From positions 549,342-613,341 of the forward strand of contig NZ_JACABA010000002.1 in assembly GCF_013377015.1 (NCBI RefSeq): a stretch of DNA of 64,000 bases, in the 5' to 3' direction. Within the stretch, counting starts at the first letter, position 1; the number at the start of each line of letters is the position of its first letter. Positions 1-10,831 of the stretch are shown here, in pieces. The notes beneath the pieces were generated by a model that saw only the letters and a program-made list of their open reading frames with translations, ran no database searches and was not told the DNA's origin. The stretch comes from Rhodopseudomonas sp. (lineage in GTDB: Bacteria > Pseudomonadota > Alphaproteobacteria > Rhizobiales > Xanthobacteraceae). The translations under genes were made by a program, and so were the position numbers.

Positions 1-394
1 ACACGCTGACGACGTCGTCGCGGGCCTTCTCGCGCAGTTGCTGGGTGCCCTGCCAGTCGATGTCGAACAGCACGTCCTGCCCGGCCGCCAGCGCCATTTC
101 CACCGGCGCGCGCGGCGTACCGTAGCGATTGTCGAACACGTTGGCCCATTCCAGCAATTCGCCATTTTCAGCCATTGCTTCGAACCGGGCATGATCGACG
201 AAGTAGTAGTCGCGTCCCTCTTGTTCGCCCGGACGCTTGGTCCGGGTGGTCGCCGACACCGACATCTTCAACCCGGATACGCGCTCGATCAGCAGGCGCG
301 ACAGCGTGGTCTTGCCCGCGCCCGACGGCGACGACAGCACGAACATCAGCCCGCGCCGCTCGAGACTTTCGAAGCCGTGCCCAGAGGCCGTCAT
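1..394 (-). CDS. gmk: Guanylate kinase (3' end truncated by window edge)
   Basis: Minus-strand translation MTASGHGFESLERRGLMFVLSSPSGAGKTTLSRLLIERV... has a P-loop GAGKTT and guanylate-kinase signature; stop lies outside the window. Confidence 0.9.
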   Translation of the reverse strand, partial: MTASGHGFESLERRGLMFVLSSPSGAGKTTLSRLLIERVSGLKMSVSATTRTKRPGEQEGRDYYFVDHARFEAMAENGELLEWANVFDNRYGTPRAPVEMALAAGQDVLFDIDWQGTQQLREKARDDVVSV

Positions 395-396
395 GA

Positions 397-1284
397 TCAC
401 TCCAGATTCTGCACCTGCTCGCGGAATTGCTCGACCACGTTCTTCATCGCCAGCCCGGTGTTGGTCAATTCCAGATCGTTCGACTTCGAGCAGCAGGTGT
501 TGACCTCGCGATTGAATTCCTGGGACAGGAAATCCAGCCGGCGGCCGACCGCGCCGCCCTTGCCGATCATCTCGCGAGCCTGGGCGATGTGCGAAGCGAT
601 GCGGTCGAGCTCCTCGCGAATGTCGGCCCTGGTGGCGATCATGATGGCTTCCTGATGCAGCCGGTCGGCATCGAAACGGTCCGATGCCTCGAGCAGCGCC
701 GCGATCTGCTCTGCCAGACGGGCCTTGACCGCCTCGGGCTTGCGCCCCGGCGCGGCCTCGGCCTTCTTCGCCAGCGCCTCGATCTCGTCTAGCCGCAGCG
801 ACAGGATTTCGCCGAGCGTTACACCTTCGCGCTTGCGCATCTCGATCAGGCTGGCCAGCGCCTGCTCGAACGCGGCCTCGACCGCAACCCGCGCCGCCTT
901 GTCCTCGGCCTCGTCGCTTTCCGGCTCCGCCACCTCGATCACGCCCTTGATCGCCAACAGCCCGTCGACGCTCGGCGCCACCGCATCGATCTTGCCGGCC
1001 AGATCGGCGGCGACTTTCAGGATCGAATTCAACACCTCTTCATTGATGCGGACCGTCGACAGCGCGCCCGCGCGCTTGACGCTCAGATTGGCGTAGACCG
1101 TGCCGCGCGACAGCAATTCCGCGGCGCGCTTGCGAGCGACCAGCTCGACATCGTCCCAGCCGGGCGGCAGCCGCATCCGGAAGTCGAAGCCCTTGGCGTT
1201 GACCGACTTCAATTCCCATTCGAACGTATAGGGCCCACTGCTACCGTGGCTGCGCGCAAACCCGGTCATGCTCGACAACGACAT
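397..1284 (-). CDS. yicC: YicC/YloC family endoribonuclease
   Basis: MSLSSMTGFARSHG... N-terminus and REGVTLGEIL / LDFLSQEFNREVNTCCSKSND C-terminus typical of YicC; upstream of gmk as commonly seen. Confidence 0.9.
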   Translation of the reverse strand: MSLSSMTGFARSHGSSGPYTFEWELKSVNAKGFDFRMRLPPGWDDVELVARKRAAELLSRGTVYANLSVKRAGALSTVRINEEVLNSILKVAADLAGKIDAVAPSVDGLLAIKGVIEVAEPESDEAEDKAARVAVEAAFEQALASLIEMRKREGVTLGEILSLRLDEIEALAKKAEAAPGRKPEAVKARLAEQIAALLEASDRFDADRLHQEAIMIATRADIREELDRIASHIAQAREMIGKGGAVGRRLDFLSQEFNREVNTCCSKSNDLELTNTGLAMKNVVEQFREQVQNLE

Positions 1285-1386
1285 CGCGTGATGATCTCCG
1301 CAGATTTCAGGTGTGAGATTCGTTCGGACGACGACGTCGACCATAGCCCATGACCGCCCGGAAAGTGAGCGTCTTGACCATCGATG

Positions 1387-2613
1387 CTATTGTCGGGCGG
1401 CGCCGGCACGCACACGTTTCTTGGACGGCTTCGCAGCCGGTTCGGATTTATCCGACGCCGCGGAGGCATTGGCGTCCGGCGCGATCGTAGCGGTCGGCGG
1501 GGTGTCATCCGCCGGCTCGACGGTATCGTTCTGAAGCTGCTTTTCCTGCGCGCGCAACTTGGCAACGTTCTTTTGGTGCAGGTCGTAGGTCTCGGTGAAG
1601 GCGTGACCGCCGCTGCCGTCGGCGACGAAGAACAGATCGCGGGTGCGCGCGGGATTGGCGGCGGCTTCGAGCGACGCGCGGCCGGGATTGGCGATTGGCC
1701 CCGGCGGCAGACCATCGACGACGTAGGTGTTGTAGGGCGACGGTTGCTGGATCTCGCTGCGCTTGATCGGCCGTCCCAGCGTGCCCTTACCGCCCACCAA
1801 TCCATAAATGATGGTCGGATCGGATTGCAGCTTCATCTTTTGTCGCAGCCGGTTGACGAACACCGCGGCGACCCGGCTGCGCTCGTCCGCCTTGCTGGTT
1901 TCCTTCTCGACGATCGATGCCAGCGTCACCAATTGCTCGGGCGTCTTCACCGGAATATCCGGGTTGCGGCGTTCCCAAATGTCCGCCAGCACCCGCTTCT
2001 GCTCGCGTTGCATGCGCTGGATCACCTGCTCGCGCGTGGTGCCGCGCGGAAACTTGTAGGTCTCCGGCAGCAAAGTGCCCTCGCGTGGCATTTCGCGAAT
2101 GGTGCCGGAAAAGATCTCGTTCTCCGAAAGCCTGGCGACAATCTGCTCGGAGGTCAGGCCTTCGGCGATCGTCACCGCGTGCTGCACCACCTTGCCTTCG
2201 ACGATGGTGCCGATCACGTCGCGGAGGCTGGCGTTCTTCTGGAACGAATATTCGCCGGGCTTCAGGTCGGCGCGCGCCTTCAACGCGAACACGCTGCCGA
2301 TGAACGCCCAACGGTTGTTGTCAATCACGCCCTCGCGCTGCAGGATGTCGGCGATGTCGCCCATTCCGGCGCGCTGCGGGATATTGACGACCTTGTCTTC
2401 CTTGAGCGGCCCCGGCGCCTCGATCTTCTGCTTGCCGTAGACGTAGATGCCGCCGGCGCCGAGCATCGCCACCAGCAGCACCGTTATGATGGCATTGCCG
2501 ATCACGATGAACGGATTGCGGGCGCGATCGGAGCGCTTCGGCGGCGGCGGAACCTGCTCGGGCTCCAACGCTGCGCGCGGGCTTCTCGGTGAAATCGGCG
2601 GCCTTTCGCTCAT
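1387..2613 (-). CDS. mltG: Endolytic murein transglycosylase MltG (YceG-like)
   Basis: N-terminal TM, LASIVEKET and QSDPTIIYG...SPYNTY...GLPPGPIANPG motifs. Confidence 0.92.
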   Translation of the reverse strand: MSERPPISPRSPRAALEPEQVPPPPKRSDRARNPFIVIGNAIITVLLVAMLGAGGIYVYGKQKIEAPGPLKEDKVVNIPQRAGMGDIADILQREGVIDNNRWAFIGSVFALKARADLKPGEYSFQKNASLRDVIGTIVEGKVVQHAVTIAEGLTSEQIVARLSENEIFSGTIREMPREGTLLPETYKFPRGTTREQVIQRMQREQKRVLADIWERRNPDIPVKTPEQLVTLASIVEKETSKADERSRVAAVFVNRLRQKMKLQSDPTIIYGLVGGKGTLGRPIKRSEIQQPSPYNTYVVDGLPPGPIANPGRASLEAAANPARTRDLFFVADGSGGHAFTETYDLHQKNVAKLRAQEKQLQNDTVEPADDTPPTATIAPDANASAASDKSEPAAKPSKKRVRAGAARQ

Positions 2614-2861
2614 CGGTGCAACCTGAGTCCTGTCGGTTCAATTCTGACTTGTCGCAACGACCGCATTCGCCGGTGCGCGCCGGTTCCGATTCGAACGCGG
2701 CCCCGCCTGCGGAGATTCCTTTAGCGTGTTTCAGAGCCGGCGCCACACCTGAACTTGGTGATCGCCGCCCGACCGGAACCATTCCAGACCGCGCCCGCGG
2801 GCGCGATGTCTTAGGGTTTAGCAGCGATTGCGGCGAAACGGTGGAGGTCTCGCATCGCGCG

Positions 2862-4127
<1,266 letters not shown>

Positions 4128-4165
4128 ATCCAGCACTCCGGCCCAACAATAGCCGCCCACAACAA

Positions 4166-4204
4166 GAAGCCGGTGGACCGCTCGATCGCGGCCCGTCCGG
4201 CTTC
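4166..4204 (-). terminator. Intercistronic stem-loop between acpP and fabF (attenuator/terminator-like)
   Basis: Minus strand GAAGCCGG-AC-GGGCCGC-GATCGA-GCGGTCC-A-CCGGCTTC followed by TTGTTGT; about 15 bp stem with a small internal loop. Confidence 0.5.
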
Positions 4205-4224
4205 ATCAACACCGCGCGGGGGCG

Positions 4225-4464
4225 TCAGCTCTTCGCGTTCTTTTCGAGAAACTTGGTGGCGTCGCCAACCGTCAAAATGGTTTCGGCGGCGTCATCGGGA
4301 ATCTCGCAGCCGAACTCTTCTTCGAACGCCATCACGAGTTCGACTGTGTCGAGACTGTCGGCGCCGAGGTCATCGATGAAGCTTGCCGCATCGACCACTT
4401 TTTCAGGTTCGACACCAAGGTGTTCCACCACGATCTTCTTAACCCGCTCGCCAATCTCACTCAT
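4225..4464 (-). CDS. acpP: Acyl carrier protein
   Basis: 79 aa, [19 protein letters not shown] phosphopantetheine site. Confidence 0.97.
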   Translation of the reverse strand: MSEIGERVKKIVVEHLGVEPEKVVDAASFIDDLGADSLDTVELVMAFEEEFGCEIPDDAAETILTVGDATKFLEKNAKS

Positions 4465-4766
4465 CGTTTAACCCCGTGCTGTTCCATTGGACCCGACCGA
4501 CAGACGATACGAGCCATCGTGGTGCGTTAACTCGTTAAGGTACCGTCGCAATCGCGCAGTGTACTGATTTTGCCCCGTCCCCGAGGTCGAAGCCCGAATA
4601 TTTAACGGCAGGCTCTGCACCGCCAATATACAGGGTTTCGAATTCCTGCAATGGCCTTCTTTGCCTATCCGCCGGTGGTTCGGTTATCATACTTCCGTTG
4701 CCTTGACCACAAGCCAGGACCAAGCTCCGGACACCGATTTACACCGTCAAATGGTCGCAAGTGGCG

Positions 4767-5504
4767 TCAGATCATTGCCATCCCGCCGTTGACGTGAATG
4801 GTCTGGCCGGTGACATAGGCGGCCTCGTTGGACGCAAGATAGACCGCCGCCGCCGCGATGTCGTCCGGTGTGCCCAGCCGCCCGGCCGGCACCTTGGTCA
4901 GAATTGCCTCGCGCTGCTTGTCGTTCAGCGCGTCGGTCATCGGCGTGGCGATGAATCCGGGCGCGATGCAGTTGGCGGTGACGTTGCGCTTGGCGTATTC
5001 GGCGCCCAGCGTCTTGATCATGCCGATCAGCCCGGCCTTCGCGGCGGTGTAGTTGCCCTGCCCCGGATTGCCGGTGACGCCGACCACCGAGGTGATGGCG
5101 ATGATGCGGCCGAACCGCTTGCGCATCATCAGCTTGGTGGCCGCGCGCGCCAGCCGGAAGGTCGCGGTCAGATTGACATTGATGACCTCGTCCCAATCCT
5201 CGTCCTTCAACTGCACGAACAGATTGTCGCGGGTGATTCCGGCATTGCTGACCAGGATATCGAGCTGGCCCATTGCCTTTTCGGCCGCCGGCACCAGCGC
5301 CTCGACCTCGGCGGCGTCGGACAGATTGCACGGCAGCACGTAAGCGCGCTCGCCGAGCTTGCCGGCCAGCGTCTCCAGCACCTCGCGTCGCGTCCCCGAC
5401 AGCGCCACGGTGGCGCCCTGGGCGTGCAGTGCCTGCGCGATCGCGCCGCCGATGCCCCCGGTCGCGCCTGTCACCAGCGCGGTTCTGCCTGTCAGATCGA
5501 ACAT
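4767..5504 (-). CDS. fabG: 3-oxoacyl-ACP reductase
   Basis: SDR TGATGGIGGAIA, NAGITRDNLF, YTAAKAGL; C-terminal GQTIHVNGGMAMI. Confidence 0.96.
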   Translation of the reverse strand: MFDLTGRTALVTGATGGIGGAIAQALHAQGATVALSGTRREVLETLAGKLGERAYVLPCNLSDAAEVEALVPAAEKAMGQLDILVSNAGITRDNLFVQLKDEDWDEVINVNLTATFRLARAATKLMMRKRFGRIIAITSVVGVTGNPGQGNYTAAKAGLIGMIKTLGAEYAKRNVTANCIAPGFIATPMTDALNDKQREAILTKVPAGRLGTPDDIAAAAVYLASNEAAYVTGQTIHVNGGMAMI

Positions 5505-5521
5505 CTCGTCTCCTTCGCCGC

Positions 5522-6481
5522 TTACGCCGGACGCGCGGCAGCCATGGCGTCCTTCGCCGCTGCGATATCACTGGGGCCGCCTACCGACACTCCGACCGCG
5601 CCGTCGGCGATGCGCTTGACCAATCCGCTCAGCACCTTGCCGGCGCCGAGTTCGAAGAAACGAGTGACGCCATGGCTGGCCATATAGGCCACCGATTCGC
5701 GCCAGCGCACCGTTCCGGTGACCTGTTCGACCAGGCGGCGGCGAATCTCGTCGGGATCGGTGATCGGCGCCGCCAGCACGTTGCACACCAGCGGCGACGC
5801 CGGCGGCTTGATGATGACGCCGGCGAGCGCTTCTGCCATCGCCTCGGCCGCCGGCTGCATCAGCCGGCAGTGAAACGGCGCCGACACCGGCAGCAACATC
5901 GCCCGCTTGGCGCCCTTCGTCTTGGCGATCTCGAGCGCGCGCTCGACCGCGGCCTTGTCGCCGGACACCACCACCTGCCCGCCGCCATTGTCATTGGCGG
6001 CCTGGCAGACCTCTCCCTGCGCGGCCTCGTCGGCGACCGCGACCGCGGCCTCGTAATCGAGCCCGAGCAACGCCGCCATCGCGCCGACACCCACCGGCAC
6101 CGCCTTCTGCATCGCCAGACCGCGGGTGCGCAGCAACCCCGCGGTATCGCTGATGGTGAAGCTGCCGGCGGCGGCCAGCGCAGAATATTCTCCTAGGGAA
6201 TGCCCGGCCACGAACGCCGCGTCCCGGCCGACCGAGAATCCGGCCTCGGTCTCCAGCACCCGCAATGCCGCCAGCGACACCGCCATCAGCGCCGGCTGGG
6301 CGTTTTCGGTCAGCTGCAGGGTTTCGGCGGGGCCGTCCCAGATGATCGCGGTCAGCTTTTCGCCGAGCGCCGCGTCGACCTCGTCGAACACCGCGCGGGC
6401 GGCCGGAAACGCATCGGCGAGCGCCTTGCCCATGCCCACGGTCTGCGAGCCCTGCCCGGGAAAGGTAAATGCTGCGGTCAT
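5522..6481 (-). CDS. fabD: Malonyl-CoA:ACP transacylase
   Basis: FPGQGSQTVGMG, GHSLGEYSALAAAG. Confidence 0.96.
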   Translation of the reverse strand: MTAAFTFPGQGSQTVGMGKALADAFPAARAVFDEVDAALGEKLTAIIWDGPAETLQLTENAQPALMAVSLAALRVLETEAGFSVGRDAAFVAGHSLGEYSALAAAGSFTISDTAGLLRTRGLAMQKAVPVGVGAMAALLGLDYEAAVAVADEAAQGEVCQAANDNGGGQVVVSGDKAAVERALEIAKTKGAKRAMLLPVSAPFHCRLMQPAAEAMAEALAGVIIKPPASPLVCNVLAAPITDPDEIRRRLVEQVTGTVRWRESVAYMASHGVTRFFELGAGKVLSGLVKRIADGAVGVSVGGPSDIAAAKDAMAAARPA

Positions 6482-6714
6482 TGGCGCCTCTGAGATCCGA
6501 AGTCCGGCAAGTCGCGCCGTAAGACACTGCCCGGCCCCGCCGTGTCAAGCTGGACAGAAGCTGGACGCGGGGGCCGCGCGGCGCGGCGAGCCCCCGGACC
6601 CCGCCTTGCACCCGGCAGGCTTTCAGGGGTCGCGCCGCTCCGGAAGCATAGTGTTCACCCTGATCCTAATCAGAACCGCCGCCTTTAAATCGCATTGAGA
6701 AGTTCCCCGGTAGT

Positions 6715-8100
6715 TTGCCGAGGAAGAACAAACGGCAGAATAGTACCCCGATGATCGCCCACTTTGCATCCAACAGCCCCTTGCGGCGGAGCGACGATGT
6801 CGTTCCGGGCGGCCTTTTTGCCAGGTTCATCGCCTGGCTGACCAGCGGCCACCGGCCGCAGCCGGCGCCCGTCGTCGAAAGATTGCTGTTGCAGAGCCAG
6901 GCCAAGCTGCCGACGCTGGTGCTGGCGATCGCCGGTACCACGGTGACGGTGATCGCCGCGGCATATTTTACTGGCGCGCTGTGGGCCTCTGTCTGGCTCG
7001 GCGTCGACCTTTCGTTGAACTTCGCCCGGTTGATCGCGGTCGGCTCGCTGCAACGGGCGACGGCGAGTGGCCGCAAAGGCAATACCACCGCGCCAATCGT
7101 GCTCGCCCTGACCTGGTCGGTGACCTTTGCGATCGGCTGCGCGATGTGCGTGCGATCGGGCGACCCGGTCCTGACCATGCTGGCCGGCATCGTGGTGGCC
7201 GGTCTGACCGGCGGCATCTCCTCGCGCAACGCCGGAACGCCCCGCTTCGGCATCGCCCAGGTCTGCATCCTGATCCTGCCCACTGCCCTCGCCTCGATCG
7301 CCTCGCCGATCCCGCATATCATCGTCGTGGCCGTGGTGTGCCCGATCTATGCGATCGGCTTGGCGGTGATCCTGCTGGAGAATTACCAGCTGCTGCTCGA
7401 TCTGGTGCTGTCGGAGAACGCCAATCACCGGCTGGCGAGCTACGATGCGCTGACGGGCCTCCCCAACCGCACCATGAAGGTCAAACGCCTCGCCGAATTG
7501 CTGGACGGAACCGTTTCCTCCTCGGGCGGCCGGCACCCGTTCACGGTGTTCTGGCTCGATCTCGACGGCTTCAAGACGATCAACGACCGATTTGGTCACG
7601 CGGCGGGCGACCGCGTCCTGGTGGCCGTGGCCGAGCGGCTGCGCGACGTCGTTCGTGCCGACGACGCCATCTTCCGGGTCGGCGGTGATGAATTCGTCGT
7701 GCTGTTGCCCACCGTAGTGGCCGCCGAAGCCGATGCATTTGCCAGCCGCATCATCCGGCGGATCTCGGAACCGTTCGATCCCGGCGTCGACTCGCCGCTC
7801 AGGATCGGCGTCAGCATCGGCAGCGCCTGCTTCCCGCGCGACGGCGACACCGCCGACGCACTGTTGCTGGCGGCCGACACGGCGATGTATGAGGCGAAGC
7901 GGCGCGGCAAGGGCTTCCATGTGGTGCACCGGTCCGAGACGCCGTCGATCGCCCCCGCGGCCGATGCCGACGCCAGAACGCAGCGCGGGACGCGGCGAAT
8001 CCGGCCAAATACGCCGGGTTTGCCGGGTAATCCGGTCGGTGACGCCTTTCCGGCTGCGATCCGCCGTGATCCCTTGCCATTTCGGCCAGATTCCGTATAA
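6715..8100 (+). CDS. Diguanylate cyclase, membrane-anchored GGDEF protein
   Basis: Multiple N-terminal hydrophobic segments, then YDALTGLPNR...FRVGGDEFVVLLP. Confidence 0.93.
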   Translation: MPRKNKRQNSTPMIAHFASNSPLRRSDDVVPGGLFARFIAWLTSGHRPQPAPVVERLLLQSQAKLPTLVLAIAGTTVTVIAAAYFTGALWASVWLGVDLSLNFARLIAVGSLQRATASGRKGNTTAPIVLALTWSVTFAIGCAMCVRSGDPVLTMLAGIVVAGLTGGISSRNAGTPRFGIAQVCILILPTALASIASPIPHIIVVAVVCPIYAIGLAVILLENYQLLLDLVLSENANHRLASYDALTGLPNRTMKVKRLAELLDGTVSSSGGRHPFTVFWLDLDGFKTINDRFGHAAGDRVLVAVAERLRDVVRADDAIFRVGGDEFVVLLPTVVAAEADAFASRIIRRISEPFDPGVDSPLRIGVSIGSACFPRDGDTADALLLAADTAMYEAKRRGKGFHVVHRSETPSIAPAADADARTQRGTRRIRPNTPGLPGNPVGDAFPAAIRRDPLPFRPDSV

Positions 8101-8293
8101 CCCGCGCCATCCGCAGATCCCGGCCGGGAGCTGAACGGACGGTCTCAGCAATTTCACCTTTGGGCGAAACTGATGTGGCAGGGCCAGTTGGCCCGTCGTC
8201 CCGTGCTTCCGCCTTCTGAGCATTTCCGAGTCCTTTCCGAAGGCCTCGAAGGGCTTGCCGCCGGGAACCGCGCTAACCTTGGAAAGGACAGCC

Positions 8294-8773
8294 ATGCCTC
8301 TTTATGAGCATGTTTTTCTCGCGCGTCAGGATGCGAGCACCCAGCAGGTGGAAGAACTGACGACCCAGATCACCGGCGTGATCGAAGGCCTCGGCGGCAA
8401 AGTCGTGAAGATGGAGAGCTGGGGCGTGCGCTCGCTCACCTATCGGATGAACAAGAACCGTAAGGCGCATTTCGTGCTGTTGAACATCGACGGCCCCTCC
8501 GCGGTGGTCGCCGAGATCGAGCGCCAGGAGCGCATCAACGAAGACGTCATTCGCTATATTACCGTCCGCGTCGAAGAGCATGAGGAAGGTCCCTCGGCGA
8601 TGATGCGTAAGGCCGATCGCGATCGTGATCGCGACGACCGTGGCGGCGGCTTCCGTGGCGACCGCGAAGGTGGTTTCCGTGGTGACCGCGAAGGCGGTGG
8701 CTTCCGTGGCGACCGTGGTCCGCGCCGTCCGCGTGACGACGCCGACGCCCCCGCTGCATCGGTTGAGGAGTAA
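8294..8773 (+). CDS. rpsF: 30S ribosomal protein S6 with Arg/Gly-rich C-terminal tail
   Basis: [13 protein letters not shown]...[28 protein letters not shown]; followed by rpsR. Confidence 0.96.
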   Translation: MPLYEHVFLARQDASTQQVEELTTQITGVIEGLGGKVVKMESWGVRSLTYRMNKNRKAHFVLLNIDGPSAVVAEIERQERINEDVIRYITVRVEEHEEGPSAMMRKADRDRDRDDRGGGFRGDREGGFRGDREGGGFRGDRGPRRPRDDADAPAASVEE

Positions 8774-8778
8774 GAATC

Positions 8779-9018
8779 ATGGCTGAAGCAGGTGCCCGCC
8801 GTCCGTTTTTCCGCCGCCGCAAGACCTGCCCGTTCACGGGTCCGAATGCGCCGAAGATCGACTACAAGGATTCCAAGCTGCTGATGCGTTACGTCTCCGA
8901 GCGCGGCAAGATCGTGCCGAGCCGCATCACCGCCGTCTCCGCCAAGAAGCAGCGCGAACTCGCGCGAGCCATCAAGCGCTCGCGTTTCCTCGGCCTGTTG
9001 CCCTACGTCATTCGCTAA
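8779..9018 (+). CDS. rpsR: 30S ribosomal protein S18
   Basis: [62 protein letters not shown]. Confidence 0.98.
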   Translation: MAEAGARRPFFRRRKTCPFTGPNAPKIDYKDSKLLMRYVSERGKIVPSRITAVSAKKQRELARAIKRSRFLGLLPYVIR

Positions 9019-9026
9019 CATTTCTT

Positions 9027-9060
9027 GTCCCGCGGCGTTCGCGCCGCGGGACTTGTTTTT
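9027..9060 (+). terminator. Intrinsic terminator after rpsR
   Basis: GTCCCGCGGCG-TTCG-CGCCGCGGGAC perfect 11 bp stem with TTCG loop, then TTGTTTTT. Confidence 0.88.
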
Positions 9061-9142
9061 CAGTCATAAGGCTTCCGGGTCGTCCGGTCGCCGATGGTTG
9101 GGGTCAATGACCTCTAACCGCTCGAAGGGAGCGGGACAGCTG

Positions 9143-10077
9143 ATGATGCACCTCCTGATCGCCCTCGCGGCGAGTTGCGCCTCGGCGCTGATGTTCGCCT
9201 CGATCGTCTCGGGCGCGCTGATCTCGCTCGTGCTTTTCTATCTAGCGCCGCTGCCGCTGATGGTCGCGGCGCTCGGCTGGGGCGCCCCCGGCTCGGCGCG
9301 CTGCTCGGCCTGCCCTACGCCCTCGCCTTCATCCTCACCGTCGCGCTGCCGGCCTGCTGGCTCGGTCACATCGCCTTGCTCGGGCGGCCGGCGGCTGCGA
9401 CAACCGCATTAGGCAGCGGCACGGCGGCGGTCGCAGCCGCCGTGGAATGGTACCCGGTCGGGCGCATCGTCGCCTGGATCGCCGGCTTTGCCGCGCTGAC
9501 GACGATGGCCGCGCTGTTCACCCTCGGCACCGACGGCGCGACGATCACCACCGCGCTGCGCGACGGCCTGCTGCGGGTGATCGGGGCCCGCGACGCGGCC
9601 GCCTCCGCCGACGCCGCCAAGCTGGCCGATGCGCTGGCGGTGATTGCGCCGGCGGCCGCCGCGATCGTGGCGATGATCACGCTGACGCTCAATCTGTTTC
9701 TCGCGGCGAAGATCGCCAAGACGTCGGGCCGGCTGCATCGGCCATGGCCCGATCTGAAGGACACCGAACTGCCGCCGATGACGTTGGCGGCGCTGTCGGC
9801 GGCAATCGCCTTGTGTTTTGCCGGCGGCCTGCTGGCGCTGTTCGGGCAGACCGTCAGCGCGGCGCTGGCGATGGCCTATGCGCTGGCCGGCTTCGCCGCG
9901 CTGCATACGCTGACGCTGCCGGTCCGTCATCGCTCGTTTTGGCTCAGCTCGACCTACGCGCTGGTGCTGGTGTTCGGCTGGCCAGTGATGGCGCTGGTCG
10001 CGCTCGGAATCGCCGACGCGGTGCTGGGGCTTCGCCATCGCAACTTTCAACGCCGGCCACCGCCGACCGCCACCTAA
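9143..10077 (+). pseudogene. DUF2232-like membrane protein, apparent frameshift near 9283-9300 (or sequencing error)
   Basis: Frame of 9143 gives MMHLLIALAASCASALMFASIVSGALISLVLFYLAPLPLMVAALGWGAP...; the protein continues in another frame as ...LGALLGLPYALAFILTVALPACWLGHIALLGRP... to 10077; position between rpsR and rplI. Confidence 0.7.
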
Positions 10078-10128
10078 ACTTCCCCTTCAACCCACGCCAT
10101 TCCAACAACAACCCACAAGGAGAACAAC

Positions 10129-10725
10129 ATGGAAGTCATTCTGCTAGAACGCGTCGCCAAGCTCGGCCAAATGGGTGAACTGGTCCGCGTCAAGGACGGC
10201 TTTGCCCGCAATTTCCTGCTGCCGCGCGGCAAGGCATTGCGCGCCACCGCCGACAACCGCGAGAAGTTCGAGCACATGAAGGCCGATCTCGAGGCCCGCA
10301 ATCTGAAGGCCAAGGAAGAGGCCAGCAAGGTCGCCGAGAAGATCACTGGCCGCAACGTCGTCGTGCTGCGTCAGGCCTCGGAAACCGGCCAGTTGTTCGG
10401 CTCGGTTTCGGTCCGCGACATCCTCGCCTCGTTCGAGAGCGATGGCGTCATGATCAGCCGCAGCCAGGTGATGCTCGATGCCCCGATCAAGACCATCGGC
10501 AAGCACAAGATCGCCATCGCGGTGCATCCGGAGGTCGAGGTCAGCGTTTCGGTCACCGTCGCGCGCAGCGCCGATGAGGCCGAACGGATCAACCGCGGCG
10601 AGGACATCTCGAGCCGCAAGGAAGATCAAGACGCCGCCGCCGAAGCGCTCGCCGCCGCCGGCGAATTCTTCGATCCCGAGGCGCATCACGACGAAGCCCA
10701 GGACGGCGAAGCCGCCTCGGAGTAA
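10129..10725 (+). CDS. rplI: 50S ribosomal protein L9
   Basis: [36 protein letters not shown]. Confidence 0.97.
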   Translation: MEVILLERVAKLGQMGELVRVKDGFARNFLLPRGKALRATADNREKFEHMKADLEARNLKAKEEASKVAEKITGRNVVVLRQASETGQLFGSVSVRDILASFESDGVMISRSQVMLDAPIKTIGKHKIAIAVHPEVEVSVSVTVARSADEAERINRGEDISSRKEDQDAAAEALAAAGEFFDPEAHHDEAQDGEAASE

Positions 10726-10757
10726 TCGCCCGCAAAACGCGAGCCCGCGATCACAGC

Positions 10758-10795
10758 AATCAGCCCGGCCGTCAGGCCGGGCTGATTTGTTTTTG
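10758..10795 (+). terminator. Intrinsic terminator after rplI
   Basis: AATCAGCCCGGCC-GTCA-GGCCGGGCTGATT perfect 13 bp stem then TGTTTTTG. Confidence 0.92.
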
Positions 10796-10831
10796 GCGCT
10801 TGTTGTATCGAACTGCGGACGCCCGCCGTTG

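Noticed and set aside
4520-4545. TTAACTCGTTAA upstream of acpP as CtrA box
   Set aside because: Spacer is 4 nt instead of 6-7; does not match the CtrA consensus
5005-5030. TTGATCATGCCGATCAG as FNR-like box
   Set aside because: Wrong spacing and inside fabG
6685-8295. 536-aa minus ORF
   Set aside because: Antisense to the GGDEF gene, low-complexity Arg/His/Gln composition
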